DNA from: Dongia sedimenti
Lineage (GTDB): Bacteria > Pseudomonadota > Alphaproteobacteria > Dongiales > Dongiaceae
DNA length: 64,000 nucleotides
Assembly (NCBI GenBank): GCA_030715195.1
Contig: JAUYVI010000001.1
Coordinates: forward strand, 434,001-498,000
Reading direction: 5' to 3'
The position numbers and the translations under genes were made by a program. Below the pieces are notes generated by a model that made no database searches, was not told where the DNA came from, and saw only the letters and a program-made list of their open reading frames with translations. Below, piece after piece: positions 27,114 through 37,950 of this stretch (position 1 is its first letter; the number at the start of each line of letters is the position of its first letter).

Positions 27114-28958
27114 ATGACCAAGTACCGTTCCCGCACCTCGACCCATGGCCGCAACATGGCTGGCGCCCGCGGCCTCTGGCGCGCGACCGGCATGAAGGAT
27201 GGCGACTTCGGCAAGCCGATCGTTGCCATCGCCAATTCCTTCACCCAGTTCGTGCCGGGCCACGTCCACCTCAAAGACCTAGGCCAACTGGTTGCCCGCG
27301 AGATCGAGGCCAGTGGCGGCGTCGCCAAGGAGTTCAACACGATCGCGGTCGATGACGGCATCGCCATGGGCCATGATGGCATGCTCTACAGCCTGCCCTC
27401 GCGCGAGATCATCGCGGATGCCGTCGAGTACATGGTCAACGCGCATTGCGCCGACGCCCTGGTCTGCATCTCCAATTGCGACAAGATCACGCCGGGCATG
27501 CTGATGGCGGCGCTCCGCCTCAACGTCCCGACCGTGTTCGTCTCCGGCGGCCCGATGGAAGCCGGCAAGCTGGTCATGAAGGACGGCAAGCTGAAGGCGC
27601 TCGACCTGATCGATGCGATGGTCGCCGCGGCCGACGACAAGAACACGGACGAGGAGGTCGCCGTCATCGAGCGCAGCGCCTGCCCGACCTGCGGCTCCTG
27701 CTCCGGCATGTTCACCGCGAACTCGATGAACTGCCTGACCGAGGCACTGGGTCTCGCATTGCCGGGCAACGGCACCACGCTCGCGACCCATGCGGATCGC
27801 AAGGAGCTGTTCCTCGAGGCCGCGCGCACCGTGGTGCGGCTTACCAAGCGGTTCTACGAAGGCGACGACGAGACGGCGCTGCCGCGCTCGATCGCCTCGT
27901 TCAAGGCGTTCGAGAATGCGATGACTCTCGACATCGCCATGGGCGGCTCAACCAACACCGTGCTGCATCTGCTCGCGGCCGCCTATGAGGGCGAGGTCGA
28001 CTTCACCATGAAGGACATCGACCGCCTGTCGCGCCGGGTGCCGAACATCTGCAAGGTGGCGCCCGCGGTCAGCAACGTGCATATCGAGGACGTGCACCGC
28101 GCCGGCGGCATCATGTCGATCCTGGGAGAGCTCGACCGCGGCGGGCTCATCCACCGCGATCTGCCGACGGTGCATGCGGCGACCATGGGCGATGCGATCG
28201 ACCAGTGGGACGTGACCCGCGCCAACGATCCCAAGATCCATCACTTCTTCAAAGCCGCGCCGGGCGGCGTGCCGACGCAAACCGCCTTCAGCCAGGACCA
28301 GCGCTTCGACAGCCTGGATCTCGACCGATCGAAGGGCGTCATCCGCGACGTCGACCATGCCTTCAGCAAGGACGGCGGTCTGGCCGTGCTCTACGGCAAC
28401 ATCGCGCTCGAGGGCTGCATCGTGAAGACGGCCGGGGTCGATCAATCCATCCTGAAGTTCACCGGCCCGGTGAAGATCTTCGAAAGCCAGGACAGCGCGG
28501 TCGAAGGGATCCTGCTGAACCAGGTGAAAGCGGGCGACGTCGTCGTCATCCGCTACGAAGGACCGAAGGGCGGGCCGGGCATGCAGGAAATGCTGTATCC
28601 AACCAGCTATCTGAAGTCGAAGGGCCTGGGCAAGCAGTGCGCGCTCATCACCGATGGGCGTTTCTCCGGCGGAACCTCGGGGCTTTCCATCGGCCATGCC
28701 TCGCCGGAAGCGGCGGAGGGCGGTGCGATCGGCCTGGTTCAGGAAGGCGATCGGATCGAAATCGACATCCCCAATCGAACCATCCACCTGATGATCAGCG
28801 ACGAAGAGCTGGCCCATCGCCGGGCGACGATGGAGGCCAAGGGCCCGACCGCCTGGAAGCCGGCCGAGAAGCGGCATCGCCGCGTCACCACGGCGCTCCG
28901 AGCCTATGCGGCGCTGACGACGAGCGCTGCCAAGGGCGCCGTGCGCGTGGTACCATAG
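27114..28958 (+). CDS. ilvD: Dihydroxy-acid dehydratase
   Basis: A 614-aa Fe-S dehydratase of branched-chain amino acid synthesis. Cluster cysteines occur in [12 protein letters not shown] and [20 protein letters not shown], and the substrate loop [20 protein letters not shown] is intact. The length is that of the long E. coli-type enzyme. ATG 27114 is chosen over the upstream frame start because it matches the [27 protein letters not shown]-terminus of the family and follows a CGGAGAC site. About 210 bp separate it from divergent efp. It feeds 2-oxoisovalerate to LeuA, encoded 9 kb away. Confidence 0.96.
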   Translation: MTKYRSRTSTHGRNMAGARGLWRATGMKDGDFGKPIVAIANSFTQFVPGHVHLKDLGQLVAREIEASGGVAKEFNTIAVDDGIAMGHDGMLYSLPSREIIADAVEYMVNAHCADALVCISNCDKITPGMLMAALRLNVPTVFVSGGPMEAGKLVMKDGKLKALDLIDAMVAAADDKNTDEEVAVIERSACPTCGSCSGMFTANSMNCLTEALGLALPGNGTTLATHADRKELFLEAARTVVRLTKRFYEGDDETALPRSIASFKAFENAMTLDIAMGGSTNTVLHLLAAAYEGEVDFTMKDIDRLSRRVPNICKVAPAVSNVHIEDVHRAGGIMSILGELDRGGLIHRDLPTVHAATMGDAIDQWDVTRANDPKIHHFFKAAPGGVPTQTAFSQDQRFDSLDLDRSKGVIRDVDHAFSKDGGLAVLYGNIALEGCIVKTAGVDQSILKFTGPVKIFESQDSAVEGILLNQVKAGDVVVIRYEGPKGGPGMQEMLYPTSYLKSKGLGKQCALITDGRFSGGTSGLSIGHASPEAAEGGAIGLVQEGDRIEIDIPNRTIHLMISDEELAHRRATMEAKGPTAWKPAEKRHRRVTTALRAYAALTTSAAKGAVRVVP

Positions 28959-28971
28959 GCCGGAAGGCCTA
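28956..28971 (+). terminator. Tight hairpin at the ilvD stop
   Basis: TAGGCC-GGAA-GGCCTA is a perfect 6-bp stem with a GNRA tetraloop. It starts at the stop codon of ilvD and lies 38 bp before the next gene. No T-run follows, so it may only protect the 3' end or weaken read-through. Confidence 0.3.
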
Positions 28972-29009
28972 GCAAAGCGCTTCCGGGGGGATGCGCTGGG
29001 GGGAAGAGC

Positions 29010-30023
29010 GTGCGGATTGCTGCCTATGTCGCATTCGTGCTGGGACTGGCCGGCGCGATCGGACTGATCGCTTGGCACGGTTTCGCAACCGTCTCGCGCG
29101 CCATGGAGGCGCTCGGCGCCGGCGTGCTTCTATTGCCGCTGATCTATGCGCCGCATTACTTCGGGGCCGCCTTTTCGTGGAGCCTCAACTTCCCCGCGGG
29201 CCGGTGTCCGCCGTTTGCAAAGGTCCTGCGCGCGATCTGGGTCGGCATCGCGGTTGAAACGCTGATGCCCCTGGGTGGCCTCGCCGCCGAGGTGACGAAG
29301 GCGCGGCTGCTGATCCGCGCCGGAACGCCCCCCACCGATGCCGCCGCGCTCGCCGTCGTCGATATGACGGTGCAGATCGTCGTGCTGATCTTCTGGGCGA
29401 TCCTTGGGTTCAGCGCGCTCATCATCACCGGACCGAACGAATCGCTGTTCTGGCCGATCGTCATCGGCGCCGGCTTTCTGGCGCTGGCCATCGGCACCCT
29501 GCTCTATGCGCAGTATGCGGGTCTGTTCGGCAAGCTGGCGCAATTCGGCGCACGCATGCTGCGCTCGGAGCGCTGGCAGGGCCTGGCCGACAACGCCCAT
29601 CATCTCGACCGCACCATCCGCTCGATCTATGCGCGACCGCTGCGCGTGGCGGCAGCCTGCGCGATCCGCTGCGCGACGCGCGGGTTGATGGCGGTCGAGA
29701 TCTGGGTTGCGGCCTGGTTGATGGACCATCCGATATCGCCCTCCGATGCCGTCATGTTCATCGGCATCATCAGCACATTGCGCGCCGCCGCCTTCGTCGT
29801 TCCGGGAGGCCTGGGGGTGCAGGAGGCCGCCTATGTCATCTTGGGCCAACTGGTCGGGCTCGCGCCGGATATCGCGATCGCGCTCTCGCTGGCCAGCCGA
29901 GCCCGCGAACTGATGACCGGCGTTCCGGCACTGCTCTTCTGGCAGGTTCTCGAGGGGCGCAGCCTGCGCCGCCTGATGAGCCGGCGCCCGCGGCCGCTGG
30001 CCTCAGAGCTGGACCCAGCTTAG
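29010..30023 (+). CDS. Flippase-like domain membrane protein, HpnL/UPF0104-like
   Basis: A 337-aa integral membrane protein with about eight helices in the lysylphosphatidylglycerol synthase-TM (flippase-like) family. The conserved region ETLMPLGGLAAEVTKARLL and the C-terminal VVPGGLGVQEAAYVILGQLVGL followed by LSLASRARELMTGVPALL resemble HpnL of hopanoid clusters. HpnL is thought to move hopanoids. The GTG start follows a GGGGGGAAGAG site. The end overlaps the convergent acyltransferase gene by 21 bp. The hopanoid link is an inference from pattern and neighbours. Confidence 0.72.
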   Translation: MRIAAYVAFVLGLAGAIGLIAWHGFATVSRAMEALGAGVLLLPLIYAPHYFGAAFSWSLNFPAGRCPPFAKVLRAIWVGIAVETLMPLGGLAAEVTKARLLIRAGTPPTDAAALAVVDMTVQIVVLIFWAILGFSALIITGPNESLFWPIVIGAGFLALAIGTLLYAQYAGLFGKLAQFGARMLRSERWQGLADNAHHLDRTIRSIYARPLRVAAACAIRCATRGLMAVEIWVAAWLMDHPISPSDAVMFIGIISTLRAAAFVVPGGLGVQEAAYVILGQLVGLAPDIAIALSLASRARELMTGVPALLFWQVLEGRSLRRLMSRRPRPLASELDPA

Positions 30024-30926
30024 CCACTGGCCGGGGTGGCGCAGCACGTAAGGCTCGCTGCGCGCGGCAAAGGCCTGGACCGCGCTGGCAATCGCCGCAT
30101 CGCGCGCGCCTTCCAGCGCGATCTCCGGCTCGACGGTGACCTCGACGACACCGCCCGCTCCGCGGAAGGCGAAGACCGGCAACAGCTTTGCGCCCGTCAG
30201 CTGGGCCAGCGCCGGGGCGCCCGGCGCCAATGCCAACGTGCCGTCGAGGAATCGCGCCTCGACAGCGCGGCCGGTGCCGCGCTGTCCGGTGATGCTGACC
30301 ACCCGGTTCGCCTTCAAGCGCTTCACCAGGGTCTGCAATGCGGCGTTCTGGCCCTGTAGCGGCAAGAGCACGCGTTCCGCGATGAAACGGTCCTCGATCC
30401 GGGTCTGCATGCGGTTGAGATAGCGGACGCCGAACCGCGTCGCCGAGAAGCCATGCGCCGGGGTGCTCAGATGCACGACTTTAAGACCGGCGCGGTGAAA
30501 GCCGACCTTCGCGCCGAGATGGCCATGGAAAGCATGCGATACCCAGAGCACCGCGCCACGCCCCGCTGCCAGAGCCGCGTGAACATGCTCGAAGCCGGCA
30601 ATCCGCACCGCAGGTTCCCAGTCACCGGGACGATGGCATTTCAACACCTGGAAGAAGGTGAAGATGCCCTCGGCGCCCATGTCGCGCAGGATCGTCCTGG
30701 CCGCCTCCGGAAGCCGTCCGCCCAGGGTTTTGCGGATCGTCGCTTCGGTCGCCGCGGCATCCTTGGTGAGATCACCGATCGCCATCGGACTCAACAGCCG
30801 CGCCAGCGCCGGCCAGTGACGCTCCGGCAGGAACCAGGCGGGGAGAGCGAATGCCGGCGCGCCGATCAGCACGCCGAGATCGGTCGTCGAAAAGGACGGC
30901 TGCGAAAAAGCGGGTTGCCGATTCAA
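30003..30926 (-). CDS. LpxL/HtrB-like lipid acyltransferase family protein
   Basis: A 307-aa protein of the lysophospholipid/lipid A acyltransferase superfamily with a hydrophobic N-terminal region (about 18-36). The middle section AAGRGAVLWVSHAFHGHLGAK occupies the place of the H-x4-D/E catalytic motif, but the acidic residue is not evident (His or other at that spot). The GQRGTGRAVEARFLDGTLALAPGAPALA segment matches the substrate-binding region of LpxL-like enzymes. Activity is therefore uncertain. It lies 5 bp after the class III aminotransferase gene and is probably in its operon. Confidence 0.65.
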   Translation of the reverse strand: MNRQPAFSQPSFSTTDLGVLIGAPAFALPAWFLPERHWPALARLLSPMAIGDLTKDAAATEATIRKTLGGRLPEAARTILRDMGAEGIFTFFQVLKCHRPGDWEPAVRIAGFEHVHAALAAGRGAVLWVSHAFHGHLGAKVGFHRAGLKVVHLSTPAHGFSATRFGVRYLNRMQTRIEDRFIAERVLLPLQGQNAALQTLVKRLKANRVVSITGQRGTGRAVEARFLDGTLALAPGAPALAQLTGAKLLPVFAFRGAGGVVEVTVEPEIALEGARDAAIASAVQAFAARSEPYVLRHPGQWLSWVQL

Positions 30927-30931
30927 GCCGG

Positions 30932-32323
30932 TCAGGCGGCGCTGCTGCGCGCCTTCAGGCTGTGGGCGGCGAGCGTGCGGCCGAGATCCCAGATGGCGCC
31001 CGGCACGCGATGGCTGTCGGCCACCACCTGCTCAAAGCCGCGGCGGATCCAGGCGCGGTCGTCCTGCGTCAGCGTGAGCGGCGGGATCAGCTTGATGACA
31101 TTCATGCCGTAACCCGCGACCTGCGACATGATCCGGTGCTGCTTCAGCAACGGGATCGTGATGAGCTGGCAGAACAATCCCTTGTTCGCCTGCTCGAGCA
31201 GCGCCCAGGCGGCTTTCAGCGAAAGCGACTTCGGTGCGCCGAATTCGATTGCGATCATCAGCCCCTTGCCGCGAACCGCCTTCACGAACTCGTGCCGCCC
31301 GATCAGGGCGGCGAGGTCGGACTTGATGCCCTCGCCGACCACGGCGGCGTTCTCCACCAGATTCTCGTCCTCCAGGACCTGCAGCGTGGCGAGGCCGGCG
31401 GCCATGGCGATGTCGGTCTTGGCGAAGGTGGAGCCATGCACCACCGCGCGGTCCATGCGGTCGAAGATTTTGTTGAAGATCTGCTTCTTCATGCCGACCG
31501 CGCCGACCGGCACGAAGCCGCCGGACAGCGCCTTGGCCAGCAGCACCATGTCCGGTTCGACCTCCCAATGGTCGATCGCGAGGAACCGCCCGGTGCGGCC
31601 GATGCCGGTCTGGATTTCGTCGACCACGAAGAGCGCGCCATGCCGCTTGCAGAGTCTGGCGGCCTCCTTCAGGTAGTCGTCATCCGGAATGTTGACGCCC
31701 TTGCCTTGGATCGGCTCGACGATGAAACCCGCGACGTCGCCTGCGGCGAGTGCGCGGTCGAGTGCCATCAGATCGTTGAACGGGATGGAGGAGCACTGCG
31801 GCAGCAGCGAGCCGAACCCGTCGCGGAAGTGGTCGTCGCCGTTGAGCGACAGCGCGCCGTAGGTCAGGCCGTGAAATGCGTGATCGCAGAACAACAGCCG
31901 GTCGCGCCCGGTCGCCGCGCGACAGAACTTCATCGCCGCTTCGACTGCTTCGGCGCCGGAATTGCAGAAGAACATCTTGTCGAGGCCGTGCAGCTTCGGA
32001 AGCAGGCGATCCGCCAGCAGGCCGCTGAGCAGCGATACATCCATCTGCACCAGGTTGGGCAGCTCGGCGGTGAGGACCTGCTGCAAGGCGCCGATCACGG
32101 TCGGATGGTTGCGGCCGACCGCGAACGCGCCGAAACCGCTCAGGAGATCGAGGTACCGGTTCTGCTCGCGGTCATAGAGATAGGCGCCGGCGCCGCGCAC
32201 ATAGTGCCGGTCGAAGCCGATGGTGCGCAGCACCTTCACCATCTGGGAGTTCAGGTGCCGGTCGTAGAGATCGTATTTCTCAGCCGATCGTTCCGCGACT
32301 AGGGCGTTGATATCAATCGGCAT
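30932..32323 (-). CDS. Class III aminotransferase, possibly HpnO-like
   Basis: A 463-aa PLP enzyme of the acetylornithine/GABA transaminase type. Visible are CNSGAEAVEAAMKFCR (phosphate-binding), HAFHGLTYGALS, VVDEIQTGIGRTG (Asp to pyridine N) and the Schiff-base lysine in LLAKALSGGFVPVGA. The N-terminal segment YDLYDRHLNSQMVKVLRTIGFDRHY preceding YLDLLSGFGAFAVGRNHP recalls the aminotransferases linked to amino-hopanoids (HpnO). Neighbours are an HpnL-like flippase and an LpxL-like acyltransferase, so an aminolipid product is plausible but unproven. The substrate is not readable from sequence. Confidence 0.8.
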   Translation of the reverse strand: MPIDINALVAERSAEKYDLYDRHLNSQMVKVLRTIGFDRHYVRGAGAYLYDREQNRYLDLLSGFGAFAVGRNHPTVIGALQQVLTAELPNLVQMDVSLLSGLLADRLLPKLHGLDKMFFCNSGAEAVEAAMKFCRAATGRDRLLFCDHAFHGLTYGALSLNGDDHFRDGFGSLLPQCSSIPFNDLMALDRALAAGDVAGFIVEPIQGKGVNIPDDDYLKEAARLCKRHGALFVVDEIQTGIGRTGRFLAIDHWEVEPDMVLLAKALSGGFVPVGAVGMKKQIFNKIFDRMDRAVVHGSTFAKTDIAMAAGLATLQVLEDENLVENAAVVGEGIKSDLAALIGRHEFVKAVRGKGLMIAIEFGAPKSLSLKAAWALLEQANKGLFCQLITIPLLKQHRIMSQVAGYGMNVIKLIPPLTLTQDDRAWIRRGFEQVVADSHRVPGAIWDLGRTLAAHSLKARSSAA

Positions 32324-32408
32324 AATGGTACTCCCCCGGCAGCGACGGCAGCGCCGTGGCTGCCGTCATCTTGATGTCAGGAACGGGAAAGCGTCAAGGC
32401 GTTGTCGC

Positions 32409-33563
32409 TCACCGTGCGGCCCGCCGCATGACCTGCGTCACAATCCTTACAACAAGATAGGCGACAAAGATCGCGAGCAGGGCGTGCGGAAACCCGTCCG
32501 GGCCGAAGTGATTCATCGCCAGGCCGCAGGCCACCGATCCGGCCAGGGCGCCGAGCCCCCAGGCCGTCGAGAAGGCGGAGGTGCCGGCGATCAGGTCGGC
32601 GCCCTTGAAGCGGTCGCCGAGTTGCGCGAGGCCGATCGTGTAGATGCCGAAGCCGGCGGCGCCGAGGAACAGCATCAGCGGCCAGATCCAGGCCGAGTTC
32701 AGCGAGAACGGCAGGACCGCGAGCCCGACGATGCTGAGGACGAAGCAAACCATCATCATCGGTGTCTTGCCGATCTGGTCGGCGATCCAGCCGATCGGGA
32801 TCTGGAAGAATACATTGCCGAAGGAGAGGGCGGTGAGCAGGAGCGCGGCGGCCTCGACCGTCATGCCGCCGCGCACGCCATAGACCGACAGAAAGCCGAG
32901 CATGCCGCCGTCGAAAATGGCATGCACGAAGATGGCGCCAAGCAGCATCGGTGCCTTGGGCAGGAAATGCAGCATCGGCACATGGTCGTAGTCGGCTTCG
33001 CTGGCCTTTGCGCTCAGCATCGAGATCGGCAGGGCGGTCAAGCAGAGCACGACGGCGCCGACCACGAAGGGCATGTATCCCGCGATGCCCACCCAGCCGA
33101 TCACGCCGGCGCCGACGCCGAAGGTCGCCGAGATGCAGGTCGCATAGGCGCCGACGATCAGGCCGCGCCATCTGCCCGTGGCGTTGGACAGCACCCAGGC
33201 CTCGCTGAGGGCGAACAAGGTTGCGACGGTCATGCCCTGGATGAAGCGCAGCACGAACCAGGCGGGCAGCCAATGAAACGTCGGATAGAGCAGGAAAATG
33301 CCGCCGGTCGCGAAAGCCATGAACAGGGCCACCCGCTTCGCGCCAAAGCGATGCGACAGCCGCGGGATGAACAGGCCGGCGACCAGGATACCGATCGGCG
33401 CCATGGCGGTGTTGAAGCCGATCATCCGCGGCGTCACGCCGTCGGCTTCCATGTTGAGGGAGAGCAGCGGAAAGATCTCGCCGAGCGAGAACGCGAACAC
33501 GCAGACCGCGGCGCAGGCCGCGATCAGGTTGCGCCAGTTGATCGTCTCTTCCCGCTCGGCCAA
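32409..33563 (-). CDS. MFS transporter
   Basis: A 384-aa major facilitator with 12 predicted helices; the loop between TM2 and TM3 reads RLSHRFGAKRV. YfcJ/UMF-like exporters have a similar length. TTG at 33563 is chosen because a GGGGGAC ribosome site lies six bases upstream and the first helix starts soon after; the frame opens 13 codons earlier. It is separated by 85 bp from the aminotransferase gene and may be co-transcribed. The substrate is unknown. Confidence 0.85.
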   Translation of the reverse strand: MAEREETINWRNLIAACAAVCVFAFSLGEIFPLLSLNMEADGVTPRMIGFNTAMAPIGILVAGLFIPRLSHRFGAKRVALFMAFATGGIFLLYPTFHWLPAWFVLRFIQGMTVATLFALSEAWVLSNATGRWRGLIVGAYATCISATFGVGAGVIGWVGIAGYMPFVVGAVVLCLTALPISMLSAKASEADYDHVPMLHFLPKAPMLLGAIFVHAIFDGGMLGFLSVYGVRGGMTVEAAALLLTALSFGNVFFQIPIGWIADQIGKTPMMMVCFVLSIVGLAVLPFSLNSAWIWPLMLFLGAAGFGIYTIGLAQLGDRFKGADLIAGTSAFSTAWGLGALAGSVACGLAMNHFGPDGFPHALLAIFVAYLVVRIVTQVMRRAAR

Positions 33564-33703
33564 GTTCCGTCCCCCAAGAGCATGCCCCGCGCGAGCCGCC
33601 ACCTTCGCGCGGGCGGCGCAGACTGGCCCAGAATCATTTCATTGCCAAGGGTGGCGGGTTTGTCTTCCATGCGGGTCACGCATGCGAAGGGAGCGCGTTG
33701 ATC

Positions 33704-34483
33704 ATGACATTGCAGATCGCGGAACGATGGTTCGAGGAGAGGCATATCGGCGACGGCATCACGCTTCTGTGGGAGCCGCATGTCATTCCCCTGATGCGCT
33801 GCAACATCTGGCATGTGCGCGGCCGCGACCGCGACCTGTTGATCGACACCGGCATGGGCGTCGCGAGCCTGCACGACGCGACACGGCACTTGATCGACAA
33901 GCCGGTCCTCGCGGTGGCGACGCACACGCATCTCGACCACACCGGCGGGCATCACGAGTTCGAGGAGTGCCTGGTGCATCCGGCCGAGGTCTCGACTCTG
34001 ACGGCGCCGGAGGAAGAGCTGAGCCTGCGCAACGAGGCCTATTTCAGTGCCGAAGGCCGCCGCAAGCTGGCCGAGGCCGGCTACGAAATTCCCGACGGCT
34101 GCATGATCACGGCCATCCCGCATGCGGGCTACGATCCCGACCGCTATCGCCTGAAGCCGGCGAAACGCGTGCGGACGGCGGAAGATGGCGACATCGTCGA
34201 TACCGGCGATCGCAGTTTCGAGGTCCTGCACCTTCCCGGCCATTCGCCAGGCAGCATCGGTCTCTGGGAGCAGGCCACGGGAACGCTGTTTTCCGGCGAC
34301 GCGCTCTACGACGGGCCGCTGCTCGACCAGCTCGAAGGATGCAGCGTCCCCGATTACCTCCGCACCATGGAACGGCTGCGGACGCTCCCGGTCCGCGTGG
34401 TGCATGGCGGGCATGATACGAGTTTTGGGCGAGACAGAATGGCCGAACTCATTGATTCCTATGTTCGTTCCAGAACAACATGA
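33704..34483 (+). CDS. MBL-fold metallo-hydrolase
   Basis: A 259-aa metallo-beta-lactamase-fold protein. Zinc ligands are seen in ATHTHLDHTGGHHEF (HxHxDH), the LPGHSPGSIGLW histidine, the FSGDALYDGPL aspartate and the C-terminal VVHGGHDTSF. This complete set supports a functional hydrolase (thioester, lactone or glyoxalase II-like), but the substrate is unknown. The ATG at 33704 has a GAAGGGAG site; a TTG two codons earlier is possible. It stands alone between the divergent MFS gene and a chemoreceptor gene. Confidence 0.88.
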   Translation: MTLQIAERWFEERHIGDGITLLWEPHVIPLMRCNIWHVRGRDRDLLIDTGMGVASLHDATRHLIDKPVLAVATHTHLDHTGGHHEFEECLVHPAEVSTLTAPEEELSLRNEAYFSAEGRRKLAEAGYEIPDGCMITAIPHAGYDPDRYRLKPAKRVRTAEDGDIVDTGDRSFEVLHLPGHSPGSIGLWEQATGTLFSGDALYDGPLLDQLEGCSVPDYLRTMERLRTLPVRVVHGGHDTSFGRDRMAELIDSYVRSRTT

Positions 34484-34594
34484 TGTAGGTGTTATAAAAC
34501 TCCTTTCTTCTCAACGTTCGGAGTAATTTATTCTTAATTCTTATCGAGTTAGGCTGCTCGACATAGTCGCAATTCATCCCAACGGGGACGCTCA

Positions 34595-35923
34595 ATGTCG
34601 GACAGCCTTCATCGGGAAGAGCGCCTGCGCTTCCTGAACATCGATGCCGCCACCAAGGCGGCGCTGGTCGAGTTTCGCCCGCTGCTGGAGCAGCATGTCC
34701 AGGCGATTCTGGGCAAATTCTACAACCATATCGGCCAGTACCCGGAGCTTGCGTCCAAGTTCAAGGACGCTTCGTCGATGCCGCGCGCCAAGGCGGCGCA
34801 GGCCTCGCACTGGATGGGCATCTTCGAAGGCAAGTTTGACGACGTCTACGTCGAGCGCGTGCGGCGGATCGGCAAGACCCATGAGGTGATCGGGCTGGAG
34901 CCGCGCTGGTACATCGGCGGCTATGCGCTGGCGATGAGCGAACTGATGGCGGTCGCGGTCGCGCAATACCGCAAGAAGCCGGAGAAGCTGACGGCGGTCC
35001 TGCAGGCGATGGTGAAAGCGTTGTTCCTCGACATGGACTATGCCATCTCGATCTACATCGACGAAGGCAAGCTAACCCACCAGAATCAGATGAACGCGCT
35101 GGCCGAGTCCTTCGAAGGCAGCGTCTTGGGTCTGGTCGAGCAGGTTTCCTCCGCGGCGGCTTCGATGAAAGAGACGGCGGAGACGATGTCCAGTGTTGCC
35201 GAAGAGGCGACCCGGCAGGCAACGGCTGTCGCGGCGGCCTCCGAGGAGACGACGCAAAACGTCCAGACCGTAGCTTCCGCCACCGAGGAGCTCAGTGCCT
35301 CGATCGGCGAGATCGGCAACCGGATCAGCGAATCCAGCCGCATCGTCGGCGAGGCGGTGAGCCAGGCGGATGATACCAATCATAGGGTCGCCGGGCTTTC
35401 AGAGGCGGCGCAGAAGATCGGCGAGGTCGTGCGCTTGATCAGCGACATTGCCGGTCAGACCAATCTGCTCGCCCTGAACGCGACGATCGAGGCCGCCCGC
35501 GCCGGCGATGCCGGCAAGGGCTTTGCCGTGGTCGCATCCGAGGTCAAGCAATTGGCGACCCAGACCGCGCGCGCCACCGATCAGATTGCGGGCCAGGTGC
35601 AGGCGATCCAGTCCGCGGTCAGCAACGCAGCCCAGGCGATCCTGCAGATCACCAACACCATAAACCGGGTGAACGAAATCTCGACCGCGATCGCTTCGGC
35701 GGTCGAGGAGCAGGCCGCCGCGACGCAAGAGATCTCGCGCAACATCCAGCAAGCTTCCGCCGGAACGACGGAGGTCGCCAGCAATATCGCCGGCGTCTCC
35801 GAAGCGGCGCATCAGACCGGCCAATCGGCGTCGCAGGTGCTGGGTTCGGCGTCCAATCTCAACCAGAGCAGCACGCAGCTTCGCGGCGAGGTCGGCGCGT
35901 TCCTCAAGAAGATCCGTGGCTGA
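34595..35923 (+). CDS. Globin-coupled chemoreceptor (HemAT-like aerotaxis transducer)
   Basis: A 442-aa soluble protein. Residues 1-165 form a protoglobin sensor domain with the proximal haem ligand at His96 ([18 protein letters not shown]). The rest is a coiled-coil MCP signalling domain (about 200-440) whose hairpin tip carries [23 protein letters not shown]. No TM helices are present. HemAT proteins bind O2 and signal to CheA/CheW for aerotaxis. No che genes are in the window. An AT-rich 110-bp region precedes it and probably holds its promoter. Methylation-site glutamates can be seen, but I did not map them. Confidence 0.92.
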   Translation: MSDSLHREERLRFLNIDAATKAALVEFRPLLEQHVQAILGKFYNHIGQYPELASKFKDASSMPRAKAAQASHWMGIFEGKFDDVYVERVRRIGKTHEVIGLEPRWYIGGYALAMSELMAVAVAQYRKKPEKLTAVLQAMVKALFLDMDYAISIYIDEGKLTHQNQMNALAESFEGSVLGLVEQVSSAAASMKETAETMSSVAEEATRQATAVAAASEETTQNVQTVASATEELSASIGEIGNRISESSRIVGEAVSQADDTNHRVAGLSEAAQKIGEVVRLISDIAGQTNLLALNATIEAARAGDAGKGFAVVASEVKQLATQTARATDQIAGQVQAIQSAVSNAAQAILQITNTINRVNEISTAIASAVEEQAAATQEISRNIQQASAGTTEVASNIAGVSEAAHQTGQSASQVLGSASNLNQSSTQLRGEVGAFLKKIRG

Positions 35924-36246
35924 GCCATATACCGCACCAATGGTTCTGCGACATGTTGTCCGGAAAGCGGCGCAGCGCCCCGCGGGGTACGGTGAATTTA
36001 TTCTGCCCGGGTCCCTCCGCGCTAACGCTAGAAAAACTGCGATGCACAGTGGGTTAACGGATCGCCGGCGGTCCGGCGATTGACGGTGATCAGGCAAAAC
36101 CAGCTTTCGCGCATACTGCTGTATGATCCAGGTCAAGCGACCATTTTTCATTCCTGCGTGCTAGCAACATTTTCTTAAAACCTGACAGCACACTCTCGGC
36201 AGCGGGATGAAAATCCCTCGATCGTAGGACGGAAGAGGGTGGAGTC
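35924..36246 (+). other. Intergenic region between two chemoreceptor genes
   Basis: This 323-bp interval holds no credible ORF. It contains a compact hairpin (36061-36068 pairing with 36073-36080, ATCGCCGG, 4-nt loop) and a TATGAT at 36122-36127 that could be a -10 box for the downstream gene, but no clear -35 accompanies it. A GGTGGAG ribosome site sits just before the next ATG. Confidence 0.4.
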
Positions 36247-37929
36247 ATGCTGAAGCGCGTCAAAATTCAACACCGCATCGCGGCGGTTATCTTGCTGATG
36301 ACCCTTGGCCTCATCGCCATCATGTCGGTCAGCTTGATGGAGCTGCGTGACACCCTGCTGAAGGACCGCCAGACGATGGTGAAGCAGGAAGTCGAGACGG
36401 TGCTCGGCCTCATCGATTCCTATGCCGAGCGCGCCAAGAAGGGCGAGCTCACCGTCGAGCAAGCACAGGATCAGGTGCGTGAAATCGTGCACAAGATCCG
36501 CTACGGCAACGGCGACTACTTCTTCGCCTATGACCTGACCGGCGTCGCCAAGATTCAGGCCGGCAAGCCGGAGAGCGTGGGGAAGAACCTGATCGACCTC
36601 ACCGATCCCGACGGCGTGAAGCTGATCGCGCGCCTGATCGACGCGGCGAAGGCCGGCGGCGGCTATGTCAACTATCGCTTCGGTCGCGCCGGCTCCGACC
36701 AACCGGTGCCGAAGGTTTCCTATGGCGGCCTCGCCAAGGATTGGGGCTGGATGGTCGGTACCGGCGTCTACATCGACGATGTCGACGCGGAATTCCGCCA
36801 TGTCGCGATCCAGCTGGTCGCCATCATGGCGGCGGTCCTGGTGGTCGGCCTGGGCAGCGCATTCTTCATCGCGCGTGGCATCACGCGGCCGATCAAGGCG
36901 ATCACCGAGCGCATGGGGCGTCTGTCGCAGGGCGATCTGACCATCGACACGCCGTATACTGGCCGCGGCGACGAGGTCGGCGACCTCGCCCGCTCGCTCG
37001 GCGTCTTCAAGGACAATGCGCTGAAGATGGAAGCGATGCGCAAGGCGCAGGAAGAGGCCGAGCGCAAGGCCGAGGAGGAGCGCCGCGCCGCGCTGCTCGG
37101 CATGGCCGACGATCTCGAGCAGTCGGTCGCCAAGCTGGTCGGCGTGCTGGCGGATTCCGCCGGCAACATGAAATCGGCGGCGACGACGATGAACGGCCTC
37201 ACCGAGCAGGCCAGCCACCAGGCGACCACCATCGCCTCCGGCTCGCATGAGGCGAGTCAGAGCGTCCAGACCGTCGCGGCGGCGACCGAGGAGCTGACCG
37301 CGGCGATCGGCGAGATCAACCAGCAGGTCACGCGCTGCACCGTGGTCTCGAAGGAAGCGGTCGACGCGGCGACCGCGGCCAACGCCGATGTCGAATCGCT
37401 GACGGAATCCGCCCAGCGCATCGGCACCGTGGTCGGCCTGATCAACGACATCGCCAGCCAGACCAACCTGCTCGCGTTGAACGCGACCATCGAAGCCGCG
37501 CGAGCGGGCGAGGCCGGCAAGGGCTTCGCGGTCGTCGCCTCGGAGGTGAAGCAGCTCGCGACCCAGACCGCCAAGGCGACCGAGGAGATCGCGATGCTGA
37601 TCAACGGCGTCCGCACCATGACGGACCGGTCGGCGGTCTCGATCAAGAAGATCGCGGAGACGATCCGTGGCGTCGACGATATCGCGACGGCGATCGCCGC
37701 CGCGATGCAGGAACAGGGTGCTGCCACGGCGGAGATCGCGCGCAACGTCGAGCAGGCGGCCAACGCCACGACCGACGTCTCGAAGACGATCGCCGAGCTC
37801 AGCGGCGCGACCCAGGAGGTCGGCCAGTCCGCCGGTCTGGTCCTGCTGGCCTCGGACGGCGTCGTGCAGAATGCCGGCAGCCTGAAGCAGCAGATCGTGG
37901 ATTTCCTGACTCAGGTCCGCGCCGCCTGA
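36247..37929 (+). CDS. Methyl-accepting chemotaxis protein with sCache_2 sensor and HAMP
   Basis: A 560-aa transmembrane chemoreceptor. TM1 spans about 13-33. A periplasmic single Cache domain (about 36-185) shows the sCache_2 pattern [13 protein letters not shown] and [19 protein letters not shown]2 is about 192-215, followed by HAMP (about 216-270, [15 protein letters not shown]) and a long MCP domain with [23 protein letters not shown]. sCache_2 proteins bind small organic acids such as pyruvate or acetate-like ligands; the ligand here is not known. A strong terminator follows. Confidence 0.93.
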   Translation: MLKRVKIQHRIAAVILLMTLGLIAIMSVSLMELRDTLLKDRQTMVKQEVETVLGLIDSYAERAKKGELTVEQAQDQVREIVHKIRYGNGDYFFAYDLTGVAKIQAGKPESVGKNLIDLTDPDGVKLIARLIDAAKAGGGYVNYRFGRAGSDQPVPKVSYGGLAKDWGWMVGTGVYIDDVDAEFRHVAIQLVAIMAAVLVVGLGSAFFIARGITRPIKAITERMGRLSQGDLTIDTPYTGRGDEVGDLARSLGVFKDNALKMEAMRKAQEEAERKAEEERRAALLGMADDLEQSVAKLVGVLADSAGNMKSAATTMNGLTEQASHQATTIASGSHEASQSVQTVAAATEELTAAIGEINQQVTRCTVVSKEAVDAATAANADVESLTESAQRIGTVVGLINDIASQTNLLALNATIEAARAGEAGKGFAVVASEVKQLATQTAKATEEIAMLINGVRTMTDRSAVSIKKIAETIRGVDDIATAIAAAMQEQGAATAEIARNVEQAANATTDVSKTIAELSGATQEVGQSAGLVLLASDGVVQNAGSLKQQIVDFLTQVRAA

Positions 37930-37950
37930 TCGGGACACGTTGAATGGCAG

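Noticed and set aside
30851..32302. 483-codon open frame on the plus strand
   Set aside because: Antisense shadow of the class III aminotransferase, whose active-site motifs are intact.
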